A stretch of 64,000 nucleotides of DNA, from contig NW_006921533.1 of assembly GCF_000340215.1 (NCBI RefSeq), forward strand, positions 8,256,641 to 8,320,640, read 5' to 3'. Source of the DNA: Pseudocercospora fijiensis CIRAD86. Its lineage: Eukaryota; Ascomycota; Dothideomycetes; Mycosphaerellales; Mycosphaerellaceae. The translations under genes and the position numbers were made by a program. This document shows positions 1-11,699 of this stretch, in pieces. The notes beneath the pieces were generated by a model. The model searched no databases, had not been told where the DNA came from, and was given only the letters and a program-made list of their open reading frames with translations. Every line of letters starts with the position of its first letter. The stretch's first letter is position 1.

Positions 1-480
1 TTATACGACTCTAGGCCGAGTAGGCTATCCGCCGCGAGTCGGTAGCAGTAACAGTAGCAATAGGATATAGATCTAGTAGCCGGGAGGCTAGATAAGACAA
101 GGAAACTAGATAGCGGGAAGTAAAGCAGTACGGAACTTATACGACTCTAGGCCGAGTAGGGTATCCGCCGCGAGTCGGTAGTAGTAATAGTAGCAATAGG
201 ATATAGATCTAGTAGCCGGGAGGCTAGATAAGACAAGGAAACTAGATAGCGGGAAGTAAAGTAGTGCGGAACTTATACAACTCTAGGCCGAGTAGGGCAT
301 CCGTAGTAAGTCGGTAGTAGTAATAGTAGTAATAGGATATAGATCTAGTAGCCGGGAGGCTAGATCGGACAAGGAAACTAGATATCGGAAAGTTAAGTAG
401 TACGGAACTTATGCGAATCGAGGCTAAGTAGGCTATCTATAGCGAGTCGGTAGTAGTAGCAGTAGTAGTAGAATGCTAGG
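1..480. repeat. 136-bp tandem repeat, about 3.5 copies
   Basis: Copies begin at 1, 137, 273 and 409, an exact spacing of 136 bp. Each begins TTAT, followed by a segment related to ACGACTCTAGGCCGAGTAGG, then a GTA-rich stretch and AGATCTAGTAGCCGGGAGG. The first three copies are close; the fourth diverges after about 60 bp and runs into GTA trinucleotides. The array continues past the left window edge. Differences between copies are largely CpA/TpA-type. It could be a subterminal array of the neighbouring DNA transposon or an independent minisatellite. Confidence 0.85.
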
Positions 481-639
481 ATAGTAGCTAGGACAATAAT
501 TTTAACTAGTAGTAGCTAAACTCTTCGGCACTATATTAATCTACATTGAGGCCTATCGCGATAAAATGCATAGATATACGTATCTATACTCAAATTGGTC
601 GCTATATATACCGGAATGTTTCAAGTTACTTCTAGGTAA

Positions 640-1500
640 TTCGACAATCCGCGAAGGCGTAGTTGCCGCTAGTATATAGGATACAGGTCAGTCTAGCGCT
701 AACCGAGCGTCTAACACGAAGACGGTAATACTAGAAAATAGCATCGTAATATAGCAGGATATGAGTTTAATATATTAATAGTATTACCGAAAAGTGTAGG
801 CTAACTCTAAGATGCCGAGTTGTAGTGTTAATCCGCCCTTAAATTATTAATCGACCCCGAACTTAGCAACCCTATATATAAATAATGCATATGTCTATAC
901 TAGACTAGCAGTGCTCGCACGCCATCCTGCGATAGTATGCAATACTGCCTTAAGCCGACCGTAGCAAACGTTTATCGTACTGCTTAGAGTTAGCGGTAGC
1001 TAAATATTCGAGTTATAGTAAAACGTACTTCTCTAGACACTATCGATATACTACTTATCTACGCCGCGGACTAAAGCAATAGTACGATCCTTACTAGCGT
1101 CCTAGTCTAATACACTACCGTCTAGAAACATAATGTAGTTAGCGAGCTTAGTATTAGCTAGAACTGGATCGTATAGGAGGTATACAAACTAGTCTTCTAG
1201 GTACGAGCGATCGAGTAGCAAATCCTTGTTAGCGAACTAGCCTATAAAATAGAAAGAGGCACTAGTAGTAGTGTAATTGCTACCGACTAGAAAACAGTAG
1301 ACGCGAGTATTGTTACCCTCCCTAGCCTACTAGTATAGAAAGCCGATTAACTCTAGGTTATAACCTATAATATCCTATTAAGTATAGGCGAGCGAGTAGG
1401 TAACACCCGGCTAAAGCACCTACATCGATACGATTAGCTCTAGATCTCGCTACGTCGAAGATACAGTCTAGTATAAGGGCAATTCGACCCCGACCGGAAA
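640..1500 (-). pseudogene. RIP-degraded reading frame, unrecognised protein
   Basis: Read on the minus strand, one frame runs from about 1500 to 640 interrupted only by TAG and TAA codons of the kind RIP makes from TGG, CAG and CAA. The translation between these stops has normal amino-acid composition, with aromatic residues and a stretch around 1100-1250 containing an FLDG run followed by acidic and basic residues. I do not recognise a family. It is divergent in orientation from the Plavaka-type transposase that starts at 2473, so it could be a second gene of that transposon or the end of another element. The start and stop cannot be fixed because ATG is often converted to ATA. Confidence 0.4.
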
Positions 1501-2472
1501 CACACCTAGCCGACCTTAACACCTAGAACCCTAAAGCGGGTTAGAGCCGCGGGCTCTAGCTAATAGAATAGTGCTATTAGCTAGGGAGCGGATAACTAGC
1601 GCACTATCCCTAGAGCGACGCGAGACCCGATACTTAGCTACGCTAGGGGTTGAGACATAGGTTGATATTAATAAGTCGGCGTATAGGTCTATATAATAGC
1701 GTATGTATAATAGCGTGTATATAATAGCGTATATGTAAAAATCAAATAGAGTCGACAGGATAAGACTTTATACTTCTATCTAATAGGCGCACCGATAGGG
1801 TAGTCGTAACTGCTACGAGTCTTAGAGGCCTTAGATTTAACACGAACCGCTTATTAGATGCCGCCTTAAACGACGTCGTTACTAAGTCGGCTAAGCAATA
1901 CTTACTAGTAGTCACTCGAGCGCTATTCGTTCACTTTGCTTAGGAATACAACCTAGCTATAACATAACTAGAGCAAGCCTTAGTAGTACCGGGCGAATTT
2001 AACGTAATTAATAATGCTACGGCGCAGTATTAAACCGGAGCAATGCTACTCCTATATATATATAGAATTGAACATATACAACGCATTTTACGGTATAATA
2101 TATAGGCCTTAGGGCGTTAGAAGTGACGTAGAAGTCTAGTCGAAGTGTAGTACGGTCGTTTATATTTAGTATTGATTTTCCGATTGGTCCTAACTAGTAG
2201 CCGAGTCGGACGGCGAGTCGGCACACAAATTAGTATTTAAATATTATCGTAAGAGGCGCTAGTAGAGTGACATTAAGTTAGTATAATCGAACGGGATAAA
2301 TCCGAGATTTTGCCGAATCCGCGGGCTACGAATCGATATCGAGTCGGACCCCGACTTATGCCTAACTTCGTAGTAGTAGAGCCTTAGTAACTTCGTATAC
2401 GTCGACATACGGCAACCCTATAGTAGCTATAGCACTAGCGCCTATTATCGAAAGCTAACTATATACATAGTA
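1501..2472. other. RIP-mutated spacer with a perfect 10-bp hairpin
   Basis: No frame could be followed here. It contains an inverted repeat at 1557-1583, arms TAGCTAATAG and CTATTAGCTA around a 7-nt loop, and short runs of TATAATAGCG-like direct repeats near 1690-1740. It separates the minus-strand relic from the plus-strand transposase and may hold the promoter or an end of the latter. Confidence 0.4.
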
Positions 2473-5400
2473 ATGTCTTACTACATCGAATGCGGGTTAT
2501 ACAACCGGCTACTTAAAAGCTCCTACGGCTATAAGTAATATAGAAACAAGTGCGAGAAACGCGTCGTACTAAAAGAATTTGCCGAGCACGATTCTACTAC
2601 AAACAATGCCGCGAAGCGAGCCCGACTTGACTTATATACGATCTAAGGTAGTAACTAGAGCGCCGAATAAGCCGACGATAGATCGATACTAGAAGGCACA
2701 TAGTAAGACGTAAATAAAGAAGGCACAATAGAAGCTGTTCTAGCAACGACATTAACGCTAATAGTACTAGCGCTATAGGAAGACAAGGGAAGTATAGATA
2801 GCATTAAATAGGATAGATATCTTGAATTACCGGAATTCGATATATAGGATAGCCTAGCGGACGAAGACGAAATAGAAAGCGTATAGGCAACTGCCGCCGG
2901 AACGATAATAACGCTAGGAAGCTAGAAGTCAATAAGATTACGGCTAATACTAAAAGGCTACCGTACCGCGGATAATATCGATATATTTACCGAATACACT
3001 AGCTATACCGCTAGCAAGCCTATAGCTAGGTATAGCATAATTACAGTTTAGTATAGTAGAGTAAATACAAGCGCCTAATCTATAAGCAGCGTTGAAATAC
3101 GAACACAAGATACTTCGGGCGAGTACGGAACATTTAAGTTACTATTCGACATAAGCTTTACGCAATTCTTAAAGAGAGAGAGAATATCCGGATATATAAT
3201 TGCGAGGCTTTTCGAAGACGAGAGGCTAGTACTACTATACGATCTACTAAGCTAGAAAAGCATAAAGGCTATAACGTCGAAACTGCGAGCCGGCGGCATA
3301 CTACTATCGAGGGCATTAGGTTAAATAAAGGTTCGAAAGCTGTACCTTCCGACAAGTCGAACAGGTTAGGGTAGTACGGAGCTAGTGCTACGATACCGAT
3401 CCGTTAAGAAAGCAGTAATGTTCTTAATAGGTTATAGTAGCTTTAGGAATAATCTAGTATATAAGCTATATCGAGCGTAGACGACTAACGACCTACCCCG
3501 GCGAATCTACTCTAATATAGCGTTAGCAGACTAGTAGTAGGATACCTAGAGCAAGATAAATATAGACGGCGCAACGATCGTACCTCTAATCGTATCAACC
3601 GATAAAACGCAGATAACTAACTACTAAGGTAACTTAATAGCATACCCTGTATACCTTACTATCGGAAACCTATACGTACGAGTACGTAACGCGAACAACA
3701 GACCCGGTACGATCTTACTAGGACTACTGCCGGTCGTTAAGGATAGCGATAGTTTTACTAAAAACAGTATATATTACATATCGATAGCATATATATTTCG
3801 CTCCGCTATAAAAGCGGCCGACGGCGAGGGCTAGGACATTATATACGCAGATAGCGCGACGCGCAGGTGCTTTCCAATCTTAGTAGTAATATTAGTAGAC
3901 TATAAAGAGCAAGTTACAATTACCGGAGTTAAGACAAACATGCATTGCCTAAGCTGCCTAGTATACCCGATAGAACGAGAGCACCTCGATATTATAGCAG
4001 AATAGCGGTTATACGAATCTACGAAGCAGCGATATCTAAGGTAACGCAAAGGCGAATACATAGCGAAGGATCCGTAGAACGTCTACGACATCGATTGCTT
4101 TATATAGCGCTAGAAATACGTCGACATATACCGGTCTTTAGTAGTAGATATACTGCACTAGCTGCTAAAAGGAGTGCTAATGCACGCAATCTAATAGACT
4201 ACGGACCTACTAGTAGACAAGATAAGCTATATAAAAACGAGGAGATACCGACTAGTTGCCGACTCGACCCCGAATAGGGGCCTATCTACTAAAACAAGAA
4301 AGCTAGGGAAAACAGTAGTATAAGGGATTATCGACACGATACTAGACAGACGGTTCGCGTATATGCCCGTATATACTAATCTTCGCAAGTTCTGCTACTA
4401 CTTAGCAGTTACTTAGTAGATAGGCTAAGAGTAGCAAAGCGTCCTACGAGTCTTATTAGTTGTATTTATACTACTACTCGAAGAGGTCCGTTAACCGTAG
4501 GCGATAAGATTTCTACGTATACTAGTAGACTTTACCGTTCTAGCGATATATAGATACTATAACGACGAAACAGTCAAGTATCTTAGGATAGTATTGCACC
4601 GGATAAACGAATAGAAGAATGTGTTTCGCCTATATAGGGTAACAAAGGCATAGAAGAGGGCCTAGCGGGAGGCGAAGGCTACTACGCGAAGAACGAACGA
4701 TATAAATAACGACGATACAGTTATAATAGACGAGGACGACGAAGCTAACGAGCTAATAATAACACAAATAGAAGGGCACTTTAACATACCGAAATTCTAC
4801 GGCATAACATATGCCCCGAGCTGTATTAAGACGTTCGGCAATCTTCTAGACTTAAATACTAGCTATTTCGAGCATAAATACTATAAACTACTAAAGCTTG
4901 CATTTCGGCTAATAAATAAGAAGCCTAGCTAGGAAGAAAGTATACTAGATAGCGATACTAATAGATTGAATATATAGGCCGAAGACGACAAAGAATATAT
5001 AGCAATCCCTACAAATGCTCGCACTATTAAGGAGTATACGTAATAGCCAATAATGCTAACTGTAGTACGGCTAGTAGAGGACATCCTAGGATACTAGCCC
5101 GAGAAACAGAGGGACGGAAAGAAATCGGTTAAGTAGATTACGATAAGGGAGGCTACAGCTGCAATAGAAGAGAACTTAGGTCGCGACTTCTAATAAGCGA
5201 TTGCGGTATTCGTACGGTAATAGGGTGCCTACGATAAGAATAGCGCATTAAGCACCGTAGCCGACCCTAACGACATCGTAACGGACTATATATACGTCCT
5301 AGACATAGAGATCTACTTCTACGGTAGAATCCGATACTAGAAGCCTACGGGTAAGGATACAGAACATCCTAACGTAGTAGTAGCCGACTTCGCGAGATGT

Positions 5401-6054
5401 GTACTAAACTAGGAGGGGCTCTACGGCAACAGACGTTATAATTTCATATAGGTATAGGAATATAACGTCAATTGTATAGAAACACCTAATAAATTAGCGG
5501 TTCGATTCGGCGGTCGCCTACTAGCTTAACTAAAGTACGTAATCTCGATTAATATAGAAATAGGAATCAAATATAGGAAGGGGCTTAGGACGAAACGGAG
5601 GCCCGTTATAGGCGTTTTTGTTAAGCTTTACGACTATGTTAACGATAAGAGCGAGTATAAGGATGCGTATAGTCTAACGACAATCCGGCTACGGCGTCTT
5701 TTACCGTACTATAGTAGACTTAAAGGGCGACGGGTGTATAGCCTACTACTAGTCTATTATATATTGCACGCCGTGCCCGTAGACGAAGGCGCCCCGTATA
5801 GGACTCGCTATATTAATAGTATAGTTGATTTCGAGACGTATAATACAATTTACGACGAGGAATAGGAGGATAAGGAAATACGAGCCGTAAAGGCTTACAG
5901 GCGAGTAATAAAAAGGCAACGTACCGTATAGAGTATATAGAAATCGTACCTCCGAAACATAGAGGACAATAACACTAAGGCGGCGAAGAATGATTTTATA
6001 GTTTATAGAGAACGTATAAGACAGGATATAGCGACATACAGTAACGACGGTTAA
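2473..6054 (+). pseudogene. Plavaka-type (CACTA-related) transposase relic
   Basis: A single frame of 1,193 codons runs from ATG at 2473 to TAA at 6052-6054, broken only by RIP-type TAG/TAA. The start shows a damaged N-terminal zinc-finger-like arrangement (ECG, then a later NKC). The diagnostic block is at about 3598-3720: DKTQITNY followed by IAYPVYLTIGNL and, after a short gap, ILLGLLPVV, which corresponds to the conserved DKT..AYPVYLTIGN..LIGYLP block of fungal Plavaka transposases. Further on comes a cysteine pair (HCLSCLVYP) and, near 4137, a block resembling the DLLHQLHKGVFKDH motif. These are family characters known to me by memory. Acidic and lysine-rich stretches occur at 4690-4760 and near the C terminus. 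The protein would have bound element ends and cut DNA in the nucleus; this copy is dead. Confidence 0.7.
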
Positions 6055-6240
6055 TGTAATAGTAATATACTTGAAACTGTAGTACTACTAGCATATTCTA
6101 GTTTAGACCGAGTCGACTAATACGACCGAGTCGACGAGTCGATAAGTATTAATATAGCACTATACGAATAGTATAAACACTACTAACGACTACGACTGCG
6201 AGCGACCTAGAGCGATCCTATATATATAAAAATTCACCCT

Positions 6241-6395
6241 ATCGATCCTATCGATTGCGTCGATCGCGTCGATCGCGTCGATCCTATCGATCCTAAGCGA
6301 TCCGGGCGCGAGTCGGGTCGCGACTCGGTCGCTTAGGATCGCTTAGGATCGCTTAGGATCGCTTAGGATCGACAGGATCGATAGGATCGACGCGA
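6241..6395. repeat. Compound inverted and tandem GATC-type repeat
   Basis: The left arm (6241-6306) is built from ATCGATCCTATCGAT and CGATCGCGTCG units. The right arm (6321-6395) has four perfect 10-bp copies of GCTTAGGATC at 6331-6370, then GATCGACAGGATCGATAGG. The arms are roughly reverse complements (CCTAAGCGATCC against GGATCGCTTAGG) around a GC-rich centre at 6306-6325. It lies after the Plavaka-type frame and directly before the A1 LTR, so it is a candidate subterminal region of the Plavaka-type element. The units contain almost no CpA or TpG, which may explain how they stayed identical under RIP. Confidence 0.7.
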
Positions 6396-6418
6396 TTAGA
6401 AAAAAAGTTTTCGTAACG

Positions 6419-6526
6419 TATTATACGAGGGACGATTAGTAGTTAGGTAATAGTATAGTATTGCGTAAGTATCTACGGTGCTACCGAAGTATGTACTAGG
6501 CCCGGCGTGCCGTACCTGCTATAATA
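6419..6526 (-). repeat. A1 LTR (3' end of the element)
   Basis: This 108-bp sequence is nearly identical to 19778-19885 and matches, in reverse complement, the 114-bp LTRs of A2. Its ends are TATT...AATA, the RIP form of TGTT...AACA. Only a few differences from the other A1 LTR are visible, all CpA/TpA changes. Confidence 0.85.
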
Positions 6527-6609
6527 GTACCTCTATCTAATAGGACGAAAGCTAGCGTACTATAATAGCCGAGCCTCTTCTTATATACTCTTCCTACTTT
6601 TTCCTGTTT

Positions 6610-9600
6610 TCCTCGTATTCGTACTATATATACTTGTATTCGTATTATATCGCGTCTACTAGCTATAGTCTTACTTATTAGAGTTAATTAATTCCGGTTC
6701 TATCTTAGAGCCGGTAGCCTTAGCCTTAGTTGCCTTGTCCTCCGTAAAGCTCTATAGTTTCTATATCTTTTTCTTTGTAAACGAATCGCCGTTAGCTACC
6801 TTACGCTTAGTTAGCGTACGCGTAGCTAGAGAGTTTAGGGTACGCGTAGACGTACGCGTAGACGCGCGTATAGCTAGACTGTCGGAAGGGCCTACTATAA
6901 TAGCGCGCGCGGACGCGCGCGTAGCTAGGCGCTAGGTAGCAATCTTTAGCGGCGAGAGGGCCTTAGGCTCGCTTAGTACCTATAGAGTAGGTAGCTTTAC
7001 TAGTAAGGCGAGCTTATCTTCGGGTATAGCTATATACTTAGACTTGCGGCGTAACTAACCTAGCGTCGGTAGTTGCAGTACTAGTGCCTATAGTGCTAGT
7101 ACCTAAGCTAGTAGGGCGCGCGTCTTCTATAGCGGCTAGCCGGGCTCGTCTATCGCTGCGGTACTAACGTATATCTTAGCTTTTACTATAGTAGCGAGCT
7201 CGTCTAGTATATATAAGTATAGGTCGGCCTACTATTAGGGTATAAGCGCTTCGTAACGTCTAGCGATGCCTTTTAGTCCTAGTCCTCGATAGAGGGAGAT
7301 TAGGTAGTTGTCTTCCTTATCGTAGTCGTATAGGATATCGTTTAGACGTAGCGTTGTATTCTTCTTATAGGCCGATCTTAGCGTCTAGTCTCGATCCTTT
7401 CGTAGTATACGGCCTATTTGTAGTTAGAGGTACGTAATACGAAGGAAGTAGTCGAGGGCTACGTTTATAATACTAGCGGATACCTTACGATTAAGGGCTG
7501 CTTTTATATTCTCTAAGACGTAGTCTAGTACCGCGACGATATTAATCTCCGTCGGCTACTCTACCTAGTCTTCCTTAAAGGTTAGCTAACTAGCCGTAAT
7601 AGTCTTTAGCTACTTGCCGTAGAGTAGATATACTAGGTCCTCGCGGTATTTCTTCTATCGCTTCTACTAGTCGCGCGCGGCTATTAGCGGCTCCGTCTCG
7701 CCGGGGATGTCTATTAGGACCTACGAGATTATCGCCTAATCTAGGGCGTTATCGATAGAGGTAAGCTAGACTTAGTACGCTACCTTACGCCGGAAGACTA
7801 TACTACTTATAAGGATATATCGGCTATAGATTAAAGCGATCTTAGGCTTACTATTAGTACTTGCTGTATAGTATAGGTATAGAGGGCCGATTAGCTTACG
7901 TTTAGTACGCGGGAAGCCGTACGCCTCTACTAAGTAGATATACTAGGTACCGAGCTCCTTTAAGGTAATTATAGCGTCGTCGATTATTTGAAATATATTA
8001 CTAAGTTTAACGTCTAAGAGTCGCGTGCCTATAGGCGGTATATAATCGATCGTAACAAAGCCTAATACGTTATAGATTAGTACCGTAGTATCGGCCTAGT
8101 AGCTAGACTTAAGCTATTGCTCGACGTTGGAGTATAGTATTCCGGAGCGCTATAGGTAGGTATCCTTGTCTATATTAGCGGCGCCTCGACGAACCTTCTT
8201 ATCTATCGGAGTACGTACGCTTATCGGTATAGCGATTTATACGCTCGTTAGCGTAGCTATCGTAGCTAATAATAGGATCGGGACTTCGATATTTATAACT
8301 CGCGTAGGGGCCTCTTCCTAAGCGTCGGTATCTATAGATGCCTTTTCTAGAATCTCGTCGTCCTCCTATCGGTAAGATAGGCTAGCGTCTCTAGGTCCTA
8401 CGTCGGGCGTTGCCTCGCGTAATAGCTACGGCGTAGCGTTCTATCCGAGGAAAGGTAGGGAAGTGCCTTCCTCTATATTGCCCTTATTTATAGTCTATAC
8501 GCGATAAAACATTACTACGAGCGCGCTACGTAGGTTAGAGCCTATTAGGGAATCGGTATACTCTACTAAGAGGCCCTCGTATCGCTATTACGTAGTATCG
8601 TCCTTATAGGTATATCTCGTAAAGCTAAGTTCTCGTACCGGATTTAAGACAATATAGGTCTAGCGTACCGTGTCGTTAACCTAGATAAGGCGGTCTACGG
8701 CTAAGTCGTCCTTACGTACGGCGTTAATAATTGCCGCTATAGCTACCGTAAAGGCATAGCTTGCCGCGCGCTAACGTACGCCTAAAGCTGTAACTATATT
8801 ACGTACCTCCTAGCCGATATCTAGGGATACTACGGGAAGGCGCTTACGACGAGGCTTAGGCAGGTTATCGTCGTTATCGTCTCTATCTAAGCTATTCTAT
8901 TCGCTAGAGCCGTTCTGCTTTGCCTTGCCTAGCGTAGTTAGCTGCGTCTTATCTTTCTATTACTTAGTATAGTATTACTACGAAGGTACTACCTTATCTC
9001 GAGAGGAGCCCCTACTAGTAGAGCCCTATACTAGGTATATAGTAATGTCGTATCTATATATAGTACTAAAGGCGGGCTCCGCATTGCGCGAGAGTATAGC
9101 CTTATAGCTAGAGGTACTAAGCTTATAGACGTATATACCGTCGGCGTCTTATTCGCGGATTAAAGTCGAATAGCGGATTAAGTCTAGATCTAAGTCGACG
9201 TCGGCACTATCGGCGTTAAGGAATTCTTCGGTATCTTCTACGCTCTTAGTAGTATAGAGGTTCGGGAAGGCTAACTAAATAGCGTCTACGACCTAGCGTA
9301 CGGTTATCGGGGCGTTAGCGCGGATAAGGATAGCGTCTATAGCCTTACCCTAAAGTTCGTCCTTGCCCTTATTATCTAAAGGAGCGGGGCCCTTGTCGTC
9401 TCTAGTTCTAGCGTTACCGATATCCTTTTCTATAGCCTTTTCTTTCTGTCCTTCGTACTACTCTTTCTCTATTACGTTCTCGCTATCGACGTCTATCTTC
9501 TCTATATTCTACTTTTTACTTATAATTACTTTTTCCGGTTCCTACTCTTCTTTCTCCGTTACGTTCTCGCTATCGACGTCTATCTTTTCTACGTCCTACT

Positions 9601-11330
9601 TTTTACCTACGATTACCTTTCTTAGTCTCTACTCTTCTACTAAACTAGTATCCTAACGCGTCGCGTCGTTAGGGTTCTTAAGGTCCTTCTTATATAGGGC
9701 TAGTAGGCGTATAGGTATTCCCTTAGGGCGTAGGGCCGCCTTTCCCTTAGGGCGCTTAGTAGCTAACTCTATAGCGCTAGTGTCGGCGTTAAGCGCGGTA
9801 GCTACTACGGCGTCCGAGGCATATTAGTATTAATTTATAGTTTCTCCGAAACGCTAAGGAAGGTCCTTATCGCCCTATACCTATCCTTAATTATTACGGT
9901 AATCTATCTACTAGGTATTAGGCTTAATTATTTCTACGATCTTAGTAGGGCCGTATACTAAAGTTAGGGTACGCTCCTTCTAGTAGCGGTATTCCGTCTA
10001 AAATCGCGCGGAGGCGGTAAGTTACTTAGGGTAGGCGTCTAGCAATTTAGTACTATCGCTAGTAACTAGGTCGACGGGCTCGAGTACGATAATCTTTTCC
10101 TATACCTTTATATATATCGCGGCTGTCTACTAATATACTATCGCTTCTACGGTAACGTCCTACTTATCCTCGAACTAGCCTAGCAAGTTATAGCAATTAG
10201 TAGCCTAACTAAGGCGCTCGTCGCTCTACTCTAGTATTTCGTCTTCTAGTCTATCTACTATACGTACTATAATCTATACAATCTATGCGTATACGGATGT
10301 AAGGTTTAGCTCGGTCTCGTCCTAGCCTAGTATACTAGTAAGGATCTTATATAGTTTATCTAAGGCGTGCTTTACGAATCCGTAGCTAGCTAAAGCGCTT
10401 GTAAGTTAAAAGGCGGTCTAGATATAGGGCACCGCGAAGGGTATACCGTTCTCCTTATAAGACGTTAGAGTAAGGTCGAGTTTAGCTAGTATCCGGATCG
10501 CGTAGTAGATATTATAGTTACGGACTCGGTCCGGGATCTCTACTAGATCGCAAAACAATTTAGCGTACTAGGGATTAGGGACGATAACGCGGTATCGCTA
10601 GCCGTCCTAAGCGACGTCTAGCTTAGCGTCTAGAAACTAATAGAACTATAGCAGGCCGAAAAACGTAGCCTAGCTAGCGTAGTTACCTATCTCGTAGCCT
10701 TTAACGCTAGCGCCCTACTATAATAAGATAGCGATATAGCGCGAGGTATTGCGGTCCTTTAGATTAGCTTTAGGGTCGAGTAGCGGTAGGGGCAGGTAGG
10801 TAAGTTCGGAGAGGTCGATTAAACAAATACGTATAATATATACCCTATCGGAGCCGTAGTACTTTAGGAAGAAGTCCTCGAAGGTAATAGGGTTTACCCG
10901 TAAAGTTCTTCTACGTAATAGTAGGCGTAGTAGTAGCGTACGATAGATTCGTGCCTATACTATAGCGTTAACGAAGTTGCTAATATTTTCTAATAGTAGT
11001 CGGTCGAGCTCGCGGTATAACTCCGCTAGAACCTTATCATAAGGGATTTTATTAAGTCTCGCCTAAGCGATATGTTTAGGCGTACTAGTATAGTCCTCGT
11101 AGTGCTCGATTTGTAGTAGTGCTAAGGCGAATAGCAGACCGCTAACCTTGCGACGCTACGGTACCTACTACTAGCTTAGCTCTAAGAGCTCGTCTTCCTT
11201 ATAGGCGTATTACTATTATATAGGAGGGCCGCGCTCGCCCGCTAGCGGACGGTAGCGCTCGGTACGCTCTATTTTAGGGATAGATAGTATTATCGGGGCT
11301 AGTCGTTAAGGCGGCGTATACTTAGTAAGG
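6610..11330 (-). pseudogene. A1 second large frame (ORF2), unknown protein
   Basis: On the minus strand a frame runs from roughly 11330 to 6610, interrupted by TAG/TAA only. It is the counterpart of the better-followed frame at 53546-58567 in A2. I checked part of it: the stretch at about 8550-8850 aligns residue by residue with about 56280-56640 of A2, with shared positions but clearly fewer identities than in pol. An acidic and lysine/arginine-rich section (SLDRDDNDDN, then KPRRKRLP) lies near 8830-8890. No known domain was recognised. The frame begins downstream of a conserved TATA box (11461-11473), suggesting its own transcript. Exact ends are uncertain. Confidence 0.6.
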
Positions 11331-11460
11331 ATATTAGTAATACTAATAAATAAGCGGAGAGAATTTAGTATATTACGTATATATAGCAACTAAGAATTTG
11401 CGGCGTTGCTAGGGCGTCTACGCTTGTTATAACGTAAACTTTACCTCGCTTACGCCGCGC

Positions 11461-11473
11461 TGTTTATATATAC
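11461..11473 (-). promoter_or_regulatory. Candidate internal TATA box of A1 before ORF2
   Basis: On the minus strand the sequence reads TATATATAAACA, preceded by GGGCCGTACC. The same arrangement occurs in A2 at 53399-53411, also between pol and the second frame. Conservation in both copies in a non-coding gap suggests a promoter for the second frame; this is inference. Confidence 0.5.
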
Positions 11474-11566
11474 GGTACGGCCCGTCCGATAATAGGACGC
11501 GTTATACGTTAATAATAATAATAGGGCGCGTCGGCGCGCGCTCTAGGGCGATAATAGGGGAGGATA

Positions 11567-11645
11567 ATAAAGTAAACTATTTTTGTTTTAAAATAAAGTA
11601 AAGTAGGGTACGTTTTAAAATAAAGTAAAGTAGGGTACGATTTAA
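11567..11645. repeat. Paired direct repeat in the A1 pol-ORF2 spacer
   Basis: Two tandem copies of a unit resembling TTTTAAAATAAAGTAAAGTA followed by GGGTACG, about 28 bp each. The same pair, in reverse complement, is found in A2 at 53281-53335. It lies just upstream of the candidate TATA box and could be a regulatory repeat. Confidence 0.6.
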
Positions 11646-11699
11646 TTATAGACAATAGTACTATAACGTAATATGCCGCGATAGAGATTCCTATTACTA

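Noticed and set aside
1..480. CRISPR-like array
   Set aside because: Repeats are 136 bp with no unique spacers, in a fungal genome.
3945..4277. 110-codon open frame
   Set aside because: It starts with TTG and lies in another phase inside the Plavaka-type transposase frame; a shadow.
2473..6054. TAG/TAA-dense long frames as an alternative genetic code
   Set aside because: Stops appear only where TGG, CAG or CAA would be expected, together with matching missense changes (Cys/His to Tyr, Asp to Asn) and general loss of CpA/TpG, while the two gene islands use the standard code. RIP explains all of it.
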